A DNA stretch of 64,000 nt from JABCPE02 sp963516675 (GCA_963516675.1 CAUQBH010000005.1:71357-135356), one strand, 5' to 3'. Shown: positions 32,956 through 42,324, counted from the first letter of the stretch. A program made the numbers and translations. Notes: generated from the letters alone by a model not told the origin.

Positions 32956-34107
32956 ATGATTTCAAAAAAATTGTTTCCTCTGGCGTTGGGAGGTTTGGGA
33001 ATTGGTACTACAGAATTTGTGATTATGGGACTGCTTCCAGATGTCGCAAATTCGCTGGGAGTGTCCATTCCACAGGCAGGATATCTTATTTCTTCCTATG
33101 CGCTGGGCGTGGTTATAGGGGCGCCTATTTTGGTGGCGTTCTCATCCAAATATCCTCCAAAGAAAACCCTCATCGCACTGATGATTTTATTCACTGTGTT
33201 CAATGGACTTTCTGCCATTGCACCAGAATATTATACGCTTCTCACTTTTAGATTTTTGTCGGGGCTACCTCATGGGGCATTCTTCGGGGTGGGAGCAGTG
33301 GTAGCGACCAGATTAGCACAAGAGGGCAAACAGGCTCAGGCGATAGCCGCAATGTTCTCAGGTCTTACGGTAGCCAATCTTGCGATGGTTCCGCTGGTGA
33401 ACTACATCGGACAGATGGTCAGCTGGCGAGTGGCTTTTGGGATTGTGGCGGTTTTAGGATTGCTCACGGTTTTATTTTTAAAATTATGGCTTCCTCAAAT
33501 GGGAAACCTCCGCAATGTGGGACTTCGCCAAGAGTTAGAATTTTTCAAAACACCCAAGGCGTGGCATATCATAGGGATTGCAGCGATTGGTTTCGGAGGG
33601 CTTTTCTCTTGGTTTAGCTATATCGCTCCTTTGCTTACGAATGTTTCAGGTTTTCCAGCAGAAAATATTTCTTATCTGATGGTTTTGGCGGGTGCTGGCA
33701 TGGTGGTAGGGAACTATCTCGGCGGGAAACTCGCGGATAAAATCATCCCTGTGAAAGCGACAGCATTGCTGCTTCTTATGATGGTGGTATCTTTGTTTTT
33801 GGTATTTATGTTTTCGGAAAACCAAATAGCATCGCTGGTATTGACTTTCATCTGTGGGGCGCTGTCTATGGCGGCAGGTTCTCCGCTTAATATCCTGATG
33901 CTTCGTGCAGCCAAAAACTCGGAAATGATGGCGGCAGCGTTTATGCAGGCGGCGTTTAACATCGCGAACTCTCTGGGGGCGTTCTTGGGCGGTATCCCTC
34001 TTAGTCTAGGATTGGCTTACAATTATCCTTCACTTGTAGGAGTTGTGCTGGCAGGAATGGGCTTCCTACTGACCATTTTTTATTATAAAATTTATAAAAC
34101 GGAATAG
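32956..34107 (+). CDS. MFS transporter, AraJ-like exporter
   Basis: Twelve-segment major facilitator, 383 residues. The opening LALGGLGIGTTEFVIMGLLP and the following SLGVSIPQAGYLISSYALGV are characteristic of the AraJ/YdhP drug:H+ antiporter-1 group. Exports are assigned to sugars or drugs in relatives; no specific substrate can be claimed. Stand-alone unit between two terminators. Confidence 0.88.
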   Translation: MISKKLFPLALGGLGIGTTEFVIMGLLPDVANSLGVSIPQAGYLISSYALGVVIGAPILVAFSSKYPPKKTLIALMILFTVFNGLSAIAPEYYTLLTFRFLSGLPHGAFFGVGAVVATRLAQEGKQAQAIAAMFSGLTVANLAMVPLVNYIGQMVSWRVAFGIVAVLGLLTVLFLKLWLPQMGNLRNVGLRQELEFFKTPKAWHIIGIAAIGFGGLFSWFSYIAPLLTNVSGFPAENISYLMVLAGAGMVVGNYLGGKLADKIIPVKATALLLLMMVVSLFLVFMFSENQIASLVLTFICGALSMAAGSPLNILMLRAAKNSEMMAAAFMQAAFNIANSLGAFLGGIPLSLGLAYNYPSLVGVVLAGMGFLLTIFYYKIYKTE

Positions 34108-34139
34108 AAAAAGCAAAGTCAAAAGACTTTGCTTTTTTT
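34108..34139. terminator. Bidirectional terminator
   Basis: AAAAAGCAAAGTC at 34108-34120 and its exact complement at 34125-34137 around AAAA; serves the MFS gene and the convergent unknown gene. Confidence 0.85.
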
Positions 34140-34140
34140 G

Positions 34141-35028
34141 TTATTTTAGTTCCATGATTTCTTCTAATAGAGGAGGAAGTTTGGTTTTAGGGTTGATGTT
34201 ATCATCATTCCAAAAACTCATTACACAGCTTACATTTCTGTCTCGCACTTTTTCAGCAACATAATATATGGTTAGACTTTTGCCTCCAGACATTCCTGCT
34301 AATGCTGCTGTGATGCCTTTTAGTTTTAAAGTTACTTGTTTAGCCTTTGTAGGAGTTCCCTCAAAAATAATATCTACCATTTTTTCGGCTACGACTTCGC
34401 TGCCTTTTCTTTGTTTAGTTATCATTAGCTGATTGTCAATGGCATTTTGGGCATCTTGAATATCTTTGTGAATAGACCAATTCATTTCGCCATTATATGG
34501 GCATTGAACTGTATTTAGGGCTGTCCAATAACAATTTGCACCTAATTTAATTTCTCTTCCTGCAAAATTGATAACATAGGGCGTTATTAGTGAATAGTTT
34601 TCTTTTGGGATTTTATTTTCCAAAATCATATTTACCAATTCTTCTTCCATGTTTTTATCGGTATTTCTAGCCTTTATAAACCAGATAACAGAAATGTTAT
34701 TATTCTTATTTTTTACAAAATAGTAATTATTAACTTGCTGAATATCACCGATGATTTTGCTGTTTTTAGTCACGAAAAAATTATCCGTGTGGATATTGCT
34801 GTTTTTGGTTTTAATGTCTTTGTTTGAGATTTTATGTTTGCTGAAAACTTTTTTTAGTCCTTCTTCATTAAAAGGATAGCTAAATTCTTCACTTGTGATA
34901 CTATAGCCATCTATGTTATACCATAATTTTCCATTGTTTTCTAATACAGAAAGTCGGTCTAATAAATTGTTATCCTGTCCAAAACAGAAAACAGACATCA
35001 ATAAGACGAATAATACTAATTTCTTCAT
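34141..35028 (-). CDS. Unknown exported protein
   Basis: I do not recognise this family. The start is placed at 35028, giving MKKLVLFVLLMSVFCFG followed by Q, a clear signal peptide; a longer frame to 35073 would run through the promoter box. The 295-residue product is Asn/Lys-rich in the first half and carries a pair of Cys residues (NCYW, VQCPYNG) in the middle and one later (VSCVMSF), which could form a disulfide. No membrane segment beyond the signal. Stand-alone minus-strand unit. Confidence 0.65.
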   Translation of the reverse strand: MKKLVLFVLLMSVFCFGQDNNLLDRLSVLENNGKLWYNIDGYSITSEEFSYPFNEEGLKKVFSKHKISNKDIKTKNSNIHTDNFFVTKNSKIIGDIQQVNNYYFVKNKNNNISVIWFIKARNTDKNMEEELVNMILENKIPKENYSLITPYVINFAGREIKLGANCYWTALNTVQCPYNGEMNWSIHKDIQDAQNAIDNQLMITKQRKGSEVVAEKMVDIIFEGTPTKAKQVTLKLKGITAALAGMSGGKSLTIYYVAEKVRDRNVSCVMSFWNDDNINPKTKLPPLLEEIMELK

Positions 35029-35049
35029 AATGTTATAATTAAGTTCAAA

Positions 35050-35057
35050 CAAAAATA
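35050..35057 (-). promoter_or_regulatory. -7 element of the unknown exported protein gene
   Basis: On the minus strand TATTTTTG, 22 bases ahead of the ATG chosen at 35028. Confidence 0.5.
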
Positions 35058-35104
35058 AGATAAATTTCATCAATTTACCTTATTTTTATAAAGATTTTTC
35101 AAAC

Positions 35105-37117
35105 TTACCCAAATGCTCTTTTTAGAAGGCTTTCTACTTTTGGTTCGCTGCCTCGGAAGGCTTTGTAGAGTTCCATCGGAGCTTGGGTTCCGCCTAATGA
35201 AAGCAGGGTTTTGTATTTTCTTGCAATTTCAGAATTGAAAATTCCATTTTCCTTAAAATACTGGAACGCATCTGCATCTAGGACTTCCGCCCATTTGTAG
35301 GAATAATATCCCGCCGAATATCCTCCTTGGAAAATATGCGAAAAACTTGAAGAAATCGCAGTTTCCACATTTACAGGGTAGAGACTGCATTTTTCAGTTT
35401 GTTTAGTTTCAAAGGTTTTGATGTCCTGCACGGCTTCGGGCTGTGTGTGGTAGGCCATATCCAAAAGGCCAAATCCCAGCTGTCTCAGCGTTTGATAGCC
35501 TTCCATGAAGTTTTTAGACTCATTGATTTTCTTGATTTTTTCATCCGAAAGCACTTCTCCTGTTTGGTAATGTTTCGCAAAAGTTTTCAAAAATTCTGGC
35601 TCGTAGCAGTAGTTTTCCAAGAATTGAGAAGGAAGCTCCACGAAATCCCATTTTACCGAAGTTCCAGAGAGATTAGGATACTGGGTATCAGCCAAAATCC
35701 CGTGCAGTGCGTGCCCAAATTCATGGAACAATGTCGTTACCTCTTGGAAAGTCAGCAGACTTGGCGTGTCTGCGGTCGGTTTAGAGAAATTGCACACGAC
35801 GGAAATATGCGGTCGCGAGTTTACGCTGTCTTTTTTCCATTGATTTTTGAAGCTGGTCATCCATGCGCCCGCTCTCTTGCCTTTTCGAGGGAAATAATCT
35901 ACATAAAGCACCGCTTTTAGGCTGTTGTTCTCAAAGACCTCATAAACACGCACTTCTGAGTGATATTTCTGAATATCCGTAACTTCTTTAAAATCAAGGT
36001 TAAAGAGTTTTCCTGCCAAATCAAAAACAGCGTCCTGCACCTTTTCCAATGGGAAAAATGGTTTTAGTTCCTCATCATTGAGGTCAAATTTCTGTTTTCT
36101 CAGTTTTTCTGCATAGTAGGCATGGTCATAAGTCTCTATTTTATCTATTCCATCGACTTTTGCTAATTCTTTTAGTTGGACAATTTCCTTTTCTGCGTAA
36201 GGCGTAGCCGCTGTGAGAAGCTGATTTAGAAAATCAAAAACTTTCTTCGGGCTTTCTGCCATTCTCTCCTCCAAAACATATTCCGCAAAGTTTTTGTAGC
36301 CGAGAAGTTCCGCTTTTTGCTGTCTTAGATTGATGATTTCTTTGATGAGGTTCTGGTTGTCAAACTCGCCTCCGTCAAATGTTTTTTTGCCATTTGCCAA
36401 AGCCAGTTCTTGTCGTAGATTTCGGTTGTCTGCATAGGTCATCGCTGGGATGTAGCTCGGATATTGCAGCGTAATGGCATAGCCTTCCAGCCCTCGCTCT
36501 TTGGCTTCTTCGGCGTATTGTGCTAAAATAGGCTCTGGAATTCCAGCCAAATCCTCTTTATTGGTAATGTGTTTGAAATAAGCATTAGTCGCAGCCAATA
36601 CATTTTGCCCAAAGTTCAGCGATTTTACAGATAAATCAATGTCTATTTTTTCTAATTTCTTTTTGTCCTCCTCGTTTAGAAGGGCTCCATTTCGGACAAA
36701 ACCTTTGTAAGTCTCGTTCAGCAGGGTTTTCTGCTCTTCGTTTAGGTTAAGATTTTCTTTTTCATCAAAAACCTTTTTTATTCTTTGGAAAAGTTTTTCG
36801 TTTTGAGAAATTTTAGATGAAAATTCCGTCAAAATAGGCGAAACTTCCTGAGCGATTTTCTGAATTTCATCATTGGTTTCAGCAGAATTTAGATTGAAAA
36901 AAATACTAGAAACTCTGTCCAGCTGTTCGCCAGAATACGCCAGCGCCTCTATGGTATTTTCAAAAGTGGCTTCGGCAGGGTTGTTTGCTATTGTATCAAT
37001 TTCTTTTTCTGACTGAGTGATAAGTTCCTGAAAAGCAGGTAAATAGTTTTCTTCTTTAATCTCCTGAAAAGGAGCTGTTTCGTATTTTGTATTGAATTTT
37101 TGGGTAAGGATATTCAT
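35105..37117 (-). CDS. M3 family metallopeptidase (Dcp/oligopeptidase A type)
   Basis: Cytoplasmic or periplasmic zinc oligopeptidase that degrades short peptides. The zinc motif HEFGH is at residues 465-469 (His465, Glu466, His469) with the third ligand Glu494 in FVELPSQ. Length 670 residues fits oligopeptidase A/peptidyl-dipeptidase Dcp. No signal peptide is visible, so a cytoplasmic role in finishing peptide breakdown is likely. Single gene. Confidence 0.93.
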   Translation of the reverse strand: MNILTQKFNTKYETAPFQEIKEENYLPAFQELITQSEKEIDTIANNPAEATFENTIEALAYSGEQLDRVSSIFFNLNSAETNDEIQKIAQEVSPILTEFSSKISQNEKLFQRIKKVFDEKENLNLNEEQKTLLNETYKGFVRNGALLNEEDKKKLEKIDIDLSVKSLNFGQNVLAATNAYFKHITNKEDLAGIPEPILAQYAEEAKERGLEGYAITLQYPSYIPAMTYADNRNLRQELALANGKKTFDGGEFDNQNLIKEIINLRQQKAELLGYKNFAEYVLEERMAESPKKVFDFLNQLLTAATPYAEKEIVQLKELAKVDGIDKIETYDHAYYAEKLRKQKFDLNDEELKPFFPLEKVQDAVFDLAGKLFNLDFKEVTDIQKYHSEVRVYEVFENNSLKAVLYVDYFPRKGKRAGAWMTSFKNQWKKDSVNSRPHISVVCNFSKPTADTPSLLTFQEVTTLFHEFGHALHGILADTQYPNLSGTSVKWDFVELPSQFLENYCYEPEFLKTFAKHYQTGEVLSDEKIKKINESKNFMEGYQTLRQLGFGLLDMAYHTQPEAVQDIKTFETKQTEKCSLYPVNVETAISSSFSHIFQGGYSAGYYSYKWAEVLDADAFQYFKENGIFNSEIARKYKTLLSLGGTQAPMELYKAFRGSEPKVESLLKRAFG

Positions 37118-37138
37118 TATTTTGATTTTAAAATTTTA

Positions 37139-37146
37139 CAAATTTA
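37139..37146 (-). promoter_or_regulatory. -7 element of the M3 peptidase gene
   Basis: Minus-strand TAAATTTG, 22 bases ahead of the start at 37117. Confidence 0.5.
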
Positions 37147-37159
37147 ATGATTTCAGTGA

Positions 37160-37187
37160 TTTGGTATTCGTTAAAAAACTAATTTTG
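37160..37187 (+). promoter_or_regulatory. Promoter of the hemerythrin gene
   Basis: TTTG at 37160-37163 and TAATTTTG at 37180-37187 with a 16-base spacer, 22 bases before the ATG. Confidence 0.55.
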
Positions 37188-37208
37188 TATCATTAAAAAT
37201 AAAACAAA

Positions 37209-37661
37209 ATGAAAAGAGACAAAAATATAATTCCACTTTCCCAAGACCACCATTTTGGACTGCTTAGCGGCTGGAAAATAAAGCAGGGAATTAAGAAAAA
37301 TATTTCCTACGAACGCATTAAAAACTACATAAACTATCACTGGGACAACAGCCAGAGTTTCCATTTTGATGAAGAGGAGAAAATCTTATTTCCTTATTCT
37401 GATGATGAACTGACACAGAGAGCTCTTGATGAGCATAAAGAAATAAGAGAACTGCTGAAAACCCTAAACGAAGTAGAGGATTTTGAACTACTTACGCTCT
37501 ATGCAGACAAAGTTACAGAGCATATTCGTTTTGAGGAGCGGGTGCTTTTCCCTCATTTGGAAAATATTCTTACAGAAGAACAGCTTGCCGAAGTAGGAAA
37601 AAGGCTAAATGAAATCCATCATCATGCTGAAGATGAATATCACGATGAATTTTGGAAATAA
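37209..37661 (+). CDS. Hemerythrin domain-containing protein
   Basis: Four-helix-bundle di-iron protein, 150 residues. Ligand-type His and Glu are spread as expected: DHHFG near residue 15, HFDEEEKILFP near 54, DEHKEIRELL near 77 and HIRFEERVLFPHLE near 104. Such proteins sense or bind oxygen, NO or iron; relatives of the YtfE/RIC type repair iron centres, but the Cys-containing N-terminal domain of RIC is missing. Single gene with its own promoter, converging on uvrB. Confidence 0.85.
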   Translation: MKRDKNIIPLSQDHHFGLLSGWKIKQGIKKNISYERIKNYINYHWDNSQSFHFDEEEKILFPYSDDELTQRALDEHKEIRELLKTLNEVEDFELLTLYADKVTEHIRFEERVLFPHLENILTEEQLAEVGKRLNEIHHHAEDEYHDEFWK

Positions 37662-37667
37662 CTAATA

Positions 37668-39659
37668 TTATTCTTGTAAGGCCTTGATTTCATCTCTCAG
37701 CCTTGCTGCCGTGATGAAGTCAAGATTTTTCGCCGCGGCTTCCATTTCTTTCTGTTTCTCGGCGATTATTTTTTCTATTTCCTCCGTGCTGTGCTTTTGT
37801 TTCTGTTCAGTAGCTTGTTTCAAAATTTCTTTTTGAGTGTATTTGGCATCTGGGAAATCTTTACTTCTGCCGACCAATGTTTCGGAAATCTTCTTGTTAA
37901 GGGCTTTTGGAACGATTCCGTGCCGCTCGTTGTATTGGATTTGTTTTTCGCGGCGGTAGTTGGTCTCATCTATGGTCGCCTGCATGGATTTGGTGATTTT
38001 GTCGGCATACATTATGGCTTTACCATTGATATTTCTCGCTGCTCGCCCAACAGTCTGAATCATGGAACGGCGGGAACGGAGCATTCCTTCTTTGTCAGCA
38101 TCCAAAATAGCAACCAACGAAACCTCTGGTAAATCAAGCCCTTCTCTGAGTAGATTGACCCCGACCAAAACATCAAACAAACCCACACGCAAGTCCTGCA
38201 TAATCTGGATACGCTCCAAAGTCTCCACATCCGAATGGATATAACGAGTTCTAACCCCGAATTTTGTGAAATATTTGGTGAGTTCCTCCGCCATTTTTTT
38301 AGTTAAAGTCGTTACCAAAACCCGCTCATCTTCTTCAGCTCTTTTTTGGATTTCTTCCATCAGGTCATCTATCTGGTTTTCAGTCGGTCGCACTTCTATT
38401 ATTGGGTCAAGAAGCCCTGTCGGACGAATAATCTGCTCGATGTATTCTCCGCCTGTTTTTTCCAGCTCATAGTCGGCAGGAGTGGCAGAAACATAAATCA
38501 CCTGATTTTGTATTTCTTCAAATTCCTCAAATTTCAACGGGCGGTTGTCCATCGCTGCTGGAAGCCGAAAACCATATTCCACCAAAGCCTCTTTTCTGCT
38601 TCGGTCTCCGCCATACATGGCGTGAATCTGCGGAATGGTAACATGGCTTTCATCGATGACCATCAGAAAATCCTTTGGGAAATAGTCCAAAAGGCAGAAA
38701 GGGCGTGTTCCTGGCGCTCTTCCATCGATATACCGAGAATAATTCTCAATCCCAGAGCAGTAGCCGAGTTCTTTTATCATTTCTAAATCTAGTTCGGTTC
38801 GCTCTTGTAATCGTTTGGCTTCTAATGGTTTGTCTATTTCTTTGAAGAAATCAACCTGCTTTACCAAATCATCCTGAATGTTCCGAATGGCAGAATTGAG
38901 CGTTTCTTTGGAAGTTGCAAAAAGATTGGCAGGATAGATATTGATTTTATCAAAATTAGAAATAATATTCCCTGAAACAGGGTCAAAACTTTGTATTTTT
39001 TCTATTTCATCACCGAAAAACTGTATTCGCACAGCACTATCAGCATAGGCAGGGAAAACATCCACCACATCGCCTTTTACACGAAATGTCCCTCGCGAAA
39101 ACTCGTTCAGCGTTCTGGAATAGAGCGCATTTACCAGTTTGTGGAGAAGCTGTGTTCGGGAAATTTTGGAATTAAGTTCCAGTTCTATCAAAGATTTATT
39201 GAATTCCGTAGGGTTTCCAATCCCATAAATGCACGAAACAGAGGCCACTATCAGTACATCTCGCCTGCCAGAAAGCAGGCTTGCCGTAGCAGAAAGCCTG
39301 AGTTTTTCCACTTCTTCATTGATACTCAAATCCTTTTCTATGTAAGTTCCTGTGCTGGCAATATACGCCTCGGGCTGGTAGTAGTCATAATAACTGACAA
39401 AATACTCCACAGCATTTTCAGGGAAAAACTCTTTGAACTCCATAAAAAGCTGTGCAGCTAGAGTTTTATTATGAGCCAAAACCAGAGTAGGTCTTTGGAT
39501 TTCATTGACCACATTAGCGATGGTAAAAGTCTTTCCAGAGCCTGTTACTCCGAGCAGAGTCTGGTATTTTTCGCCATTTTCTAGGCCGTGGACTAGTTTC
39601 TGAATGGCCTGTGGCTGGTCACCTGTGGGCTGGTATTCCGATTGGAGTTTGAAATTCAT
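37668..39659 (-). CDS. uvrB: Excinuclease ABC subunit B
   Basis: Damage-verification helicase of nucleotide excision repair, partner of UvrA and UvrC. Walker A GVTGSGKT is at residues 37-44, the beta-hairpin region with YFVSYYDYYQPEAY follows near 91-104, the DESH box is near 339, and the UVR domain for UvrC contact closes the protein. Length 663 residues is normal. Six bases separate its stop from the hemerythrin gene on the other strand. Confidence 0.97.
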   Translation of the reverse strand: MNFKLQSEYQPTGDQPQAIQKLVHGLENGEKYQTLLGVTGSGKTFTIANVVNEIQRPTLVLAHNKTLAAQLFMEFKEFFPENAVEYFVSYYDYYQPEAYIASTGTYIEKDLSINEEVEKLRLSATASLLSGRRDVLIVASVSCIYGIGNPTEFNKSLIELELNSKISRTQLLHKLVNALYSRTLNEFSRGTFRVKGDVVDVFPAYADSAVRIQFFGDEIEKIQSFDPVSGNIISNFDKINIYPANLFATSKETLNSAIRNIQDDLVKQVDFFKEIDKPLEAKRLQERTELDLEMIKELGYCSGIENYSRYIDGRAPGTRPFCLLDYFPKDFLMVIDESHVTIPQIHAMYGGDRSRKEALVEYGFRLPAAMDNRPLKFEEFEEIQNQVIYVSATPADYELEKTGGEYIEQIIRPTGLLDPIIEVRPTENQIDDLMEEIQKRAEEDERVLVTTLTKKMAEELTKYFTKFGVRTRYIHSDVETLERIQIMQDLRVGLFDVLVGVNLLREGLDLPEVSLVAILDADKEGMLRSRRSMIQTVGRAARNINGKAIMYADKITKSMQATIDETNYRREKQIQYNERHGIVPKALNKKISETLVGRSKDFPDAKYTQKEILKQATEQKQKHSTEEIEKIIAEKQKEMEAAAKNLDFITAARLRDEIKALQE

Positions 39660-39675
39660 TAAAACTTAATTTTTA

Positions 39676-39683
39676 CAAAAATA
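39676..39683 (-). promoter_or_regulatory. -7 element of uvrB
   Basis: Minus-strand TATTTTTG, 17 bases ahead of the ATG at 39659. No SOS-type operator is recognisable. Confidence 0.5.
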
Positions 39684-39766
39684 CTTATTTTTTGATTTTG
39701 GAAAGAGTAGAGAGTTAATAATATATTAAAAAATGATAAAAGTCTTTTTTGTTACGAAAAAAATAT

Positions 39767-39774
39767 TATATTTG
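39767..39774 (+). promoter_or_regulatory. -7 element of the PepSY-like lipoprotein gene
   Basis: TATATTTG, 35 bases ahead of the ATG; a TTG at 39749-39751 is 15 bases upstream, a shorter spacer than usual. Confidence 0.5.
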
Positions 39775-39808
39775 CATATATTATTAATTATTTAAAATTT
39801 AGAACACA

Positions 39809-40375
39809 ATGAAAAAGACAGTTTTAGTTTTAGGTTGCTTATTAGCAATAGGATTTTCATCAGTATCTTGTAATAGAGATGATGGTATGCCAGACACAAC
39901 AGTAACAGATACAACTACAACAATTCAAAGATCAGATCTTCCAAAACAAGCAGATCACTTGATCGCTTCAATGTTAGGAGAGAAAATTTATGATGCAGGT
40001 TCTGGTTATACTACTAAAAATACACCAAATCCTTTTGCTTCATCAGAGGTTTATACAGGAGTATCTGTTACATCTGTGACAAAATCAGCTACAGCAAACG
40101 CTGCTAATGGAGCTGTTTATCATGTAGTTTTATCAAATGGAATTGAGCTTGGATTCAAACAAGATGGTACATGGGCATATGTTGATGGAAAGACAAATGT
40201 ATTAAAATATTCAGTTTGGAATTACTTACCAGCACCTGTTAATGCTGCTATTAGAGCTTCTGCAAATTCTATCACTAATATTGTTAAGATAGAAATATCA
40301 ACTGCTGATGTTTATACAATAACATTCCAAGGTGGAGCTGTTGCTAAGTATAAAGCAGATGGTACAGCTGCTTAA
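39809..40375 (+). CDS. PepSY-like putative lipoprotein
   Basis: Predicted lipoprotein with signal MKKTVLVLGCLLAIGFSSVS followed by the lipobox Cys21. After a Thr-rich linker (TTVTDTTTT-like) the chain forms two short alpha/beta repeats, each ending in strands of the type V-x-L-x-x-G-x-x-x-x-F-x-x-D-G-T-W, resembling the tandem PepSY-like (BLIP-like) domains of Bacteroidota surface or periplasmic proteins. Role unknown; inhibition of peptidases has been suggested for related folds. Stand-alone unit of 188 residues. Confidence 0.65.
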   Translation: MKKTVLVLGCLLAIGFSSVSCNRDDGMPDTTVTDTTTTIQRSDLPKQADHLIASMLGEKIYDAGSGYTTKNTPNPFASSEVYTGVSVTSVTKSATANAANGAVYHVVLSNGIELGFKQDGTWAYVDGKTNVLKYSVWNYLPAPVNAAIRASANSITNIVKIEISTADVYTITFQGGAVAKYKADGTAA

Positions 40376-40400
40376 TTTTCAGTAAAAGGAAAATAATTAT

Positions 40401-40437
40401 AAAAAATCGTTTAGTTTATCTAAGCGATTTTTTATTT
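40401..40437 (+). terminator. Terminator after the PepSY-like gene
   Basis: AAAAAATCGTTTAG at 40401-40414 pairs with CTAAGCGATTTTTT at 40420-40433 (one wobble) with a T-run. Confidence 0.8.
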
Positions 40438-40449
40438 TAGTGCAAAATA

Positions 40450-40476
40450 AAAATCCCCATAAGAAATAGGGATTTT
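40450..40476 (-). terminator. Terminator after ilvE
   Basis: AAAATCCC at 40450-40457 pairs with GGGATTTT at 40469-40476; U-tract on the minus-strand transcript comes from the upstream A residues. Confidence 0.7.
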
Positions 40477-40489
40477 ATTTTATATTTAA

Positions 40490-41551
40490 TTAGTATTTTT
40501 TCTCAACTAAAACTCTCCATCCAAAAGGATCTTCAGCTAGGTTAGTTTGTATATTGATGAGGTCTCTTTTTAGAGTAAGAGCAAAACTTTCTTCCTCGTT
40601 TAGTTTAGGTAATTCAAGTCTTTCGTCATTGTAACCAATAGCTTCGAAAGAGCTGGTAACCACAGCAGTTCCCACACCCCATACTTCTTTAAGAGTTCCA
40701 TTTCTATGGGCGTTTACCACATCTTCTACAGCGATGTCACCCACAACTACATTGATACCTCTTCTTTGTGCCAGCTGGATGATACTGTCTCTGGTAACTC
40801 CATCGAGGATTCTATCAGAAGTTTTCGGTGTATAGATAGTATCGCCTATTCTTACCATTACATTCATTGTTCCACTTTCCTCAAAGTATTTATGAGTAGC
40901 ATCATCTGTCCAGATAATTTGCTGGTATCCTTCTTCGTTTGCTAATTGTGTAGGATAGAATGCTCCAGCGTAGTTACCTGCAGCTTTAGCGAATCCAACT
41001 CCACCATTCGCGGCTCTAGAGTAGTAGTCAGAGATTTTTGCAGAAACGGGAGCTGTGTAGTAGCTTTTAGCAACGGTAGCTAAGATAGCAAACATATATT
41101 TGTTAGCAGGTCTAGCCATAAGCGCTTCTTCAGTAGCGAAGATTACAGGTCTGAGATATAGTGAAAACCCTTCTCCGAAAGGTACCCAGTTTCTTTCTAC
41201 ATCTACTAGAGCCTTTAATCCTTCCATGAAAACTTCTTCTGGAATGGCAGGCATAGCAAGACGCTTAGTAGATTTGTTAATTCTTGCGAAGTTTTTCTCT
41301 GGACGGAATAAGAAAACATTGTCATCTTTGTCCTTGTAAGCTTTCATTCCTTCGAAACAAGCCTGACCATAGTGTACCCCCATCATAGCAGGAGAAAACT
41401 CCATTTTCCCATAAGGCATAAGTCTAGGCTCGCCCCATTTTCCGTTTTCGTATTCACAAACTATCATGTGGTCTGTAAAACCACTTCCGAAAGTTAAATT
41501 GTCCTTGTCAATAGTCTCTAAGCGAGATTTTTCTACTTTTTGAATAATCAT
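40490..41551 (-). CDS. ilvE: Branched-chain amino acid aminotransferase
   Basis: PLP-dependent class IV aminotransferase interconverting Leu, Ile and Val with their 2-oxo acids. The expected PLP Lys lies in FAKAAGNYAGAF, and the cofactor phosphate motifs ESGTMNVMV and GVTRDSII follow. At 353 residues it belongs to the long (BCAT type II, eukaryote-like) group. Single gene; no other branched-chain pathway gene is nearby. Confidence 0.94.
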   Translation of the reverse strand: MIIQKVEKSRLETIDKDNLTFGSGFTDHMIVCEYENGKWGEPRLMPYGKMEFSPAMMGVHYGQACFEGMKAYKDKDDNVFLFRPEKNFARINKSTKRLAMPAIPEEVFMEGLKALVDVERNWVPFGEGFSLYLRPVIFATEEALMARPANKYMFAILATVAKSYYTAPVSAKISDYYSRAANGGVGFAKAAGNYAGAFYPTQLANEEGYQQIIWTDDATHKYFEESGTMNVMVRIGDTIYTPKTSDRILDGVTRDSIIQLAQRRGINVVVGDIAVEDVVNAHRNGTLKEVWGVGTAVVTSSFEAIGYNDERLELPKLNEEESFALTLKRDLINIQTNLAEDPFGWRVLVEKKY

Positions 41552-41578
41552 AGTAATAAAACTTTAATTGATGAACTA

Positions 41579-41586
41579 CAAAGGTA
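41579..41586 (-). promoter_or_regulatory. -7 element of ilvE
   Basis: Minus-strand TACCTTTG, 28 bases ahead of the start at 41551. Confidence 0.5.
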
Positions 41587-41609
41587 ATCATTTATTTTAA
41601 AATAAGTTT

Positions 41610-41617
41610 TACTTTTG
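41610..41617 (+). promoter_or_regulatory. -7 element immediately before mnmD
   Basis: TACTTTTG ends only 4 bases before the ATG at 41622, so a transcript from it would have almost no leader. Confidence 0.45.
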
Positions 41618-41621
41618 CCCT

Positions 41622-42293
41622 ATGAAAAGAATCGTGAAGACCACAGGAGACAACAGCAGAACGCTTTATATAGAAGAACTGGACGAGTGCTATCACTCGC
41701 ATCATGGAGCATTGCAGGAAGCGGAGCATGTTTTCATAAAAAATGGTTTGGAAAAATTGGATAAAAAAGAAATCAATATTCTGGAAATGGGCTTTGGGAC
41801 GGGATTGAATGTCTTGGTGACGATACAGAAATTCCTTCAATCAGCAGATTTGAAAATCAATTATTATTCATTGGAGAAATATCCCATTAGTCTGGAAGAA
41901 GCTCAAAATTTGGATTATGGAAAATTGTTTGAAAATCCAGTGATAAAGGAAGTTTATAATGAAATTCATAGCTGTGAATGGGAAAAGCAAATGCAGATTC
42001 AGCCTAATTTCTTTTTGAAAAAGATAAAAACCGATTTTTTTGAATTGGATAAAATAGAGCTTCCCGAGATAGATTTGGTGTATTATGATTGTTTCGGAGC
42101 GAGGGTTCAGCCAGATTTATGGGAAAAGCCTTTGTTTGAATTAGTCAAAACTAAAATGAAAAAAGGAGGACTTTTGACGACATATTCTTCTAAAGGAAGT
42201 GTTAGAAGGGCTTTGCAGGAATTAGGCTTTGAGGTTCAAAAATTAGAAGGCCCAAAAGGAAAACGAGAAATGCTCAATGCTGTTTTATTATAA
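41622..42293 (+). CDS. mnmD: tRNA U34 methylaminomethyl-2-thiouridine methyltransferase (MnmD)
   Basis: SAM-dependent enzyme completing the mnm5s2U34 wobble modification; it corresponds to the methyltransferase half of E. coli MnmC, encoded alone here. The N-terminal HSHHGALQEAEHVF pattern (near residue 26), the SAM motif ILEMGFGTGLNV and the YYDCFGARVQPDLW motif are present. No FAD-oxidase half follows: the gene ends at residue 223, as usual for stand-alone MnmD. The ATG used is the first one after the promoter box. Confidence 0.88.
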   Translation: MKRIVKTTGDNSRTLYIEELDECYHSHHGALQEAEHVFIKNGLEKLDKKEINILEMGFGTGLNVLVTIQKFLQSADLKINYYSLEKYPISLEEAQNLDYGKLFENPVIKEVYNEIHSCEWEKQMQIQPNFFLKKIKTDFFELDKIELPEIDLVYYDCFGARVQPDLWEKPLFELVKTKMKKGGLLTTYSSKGSVRRALQELGFEVQKLEGPKGKREMLNAVLL

Positions 42294-42298
42294 AACAA

Positions 42299-42324
42299 AA
42301 TCCCTTAGATTTTTCTAAGGGATT
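42299..42324. terminator. Bidirectional terminator after mnmD
   Basis: AATCCCTTAGA at 42299-42309 pairs perfectly with TCTAAGGGATT at 42314-42324 around TTTT; it also lies downstream of the convergent outer-membrane gene. Confidence 0.75.

Noticed and set aside
38346..38786. 146-codon plus-strand frame inside uvrB
   Set aside because: It is antisense to highly conserved UvrB codons, has no promoter box, and its translation resembles no protein family.
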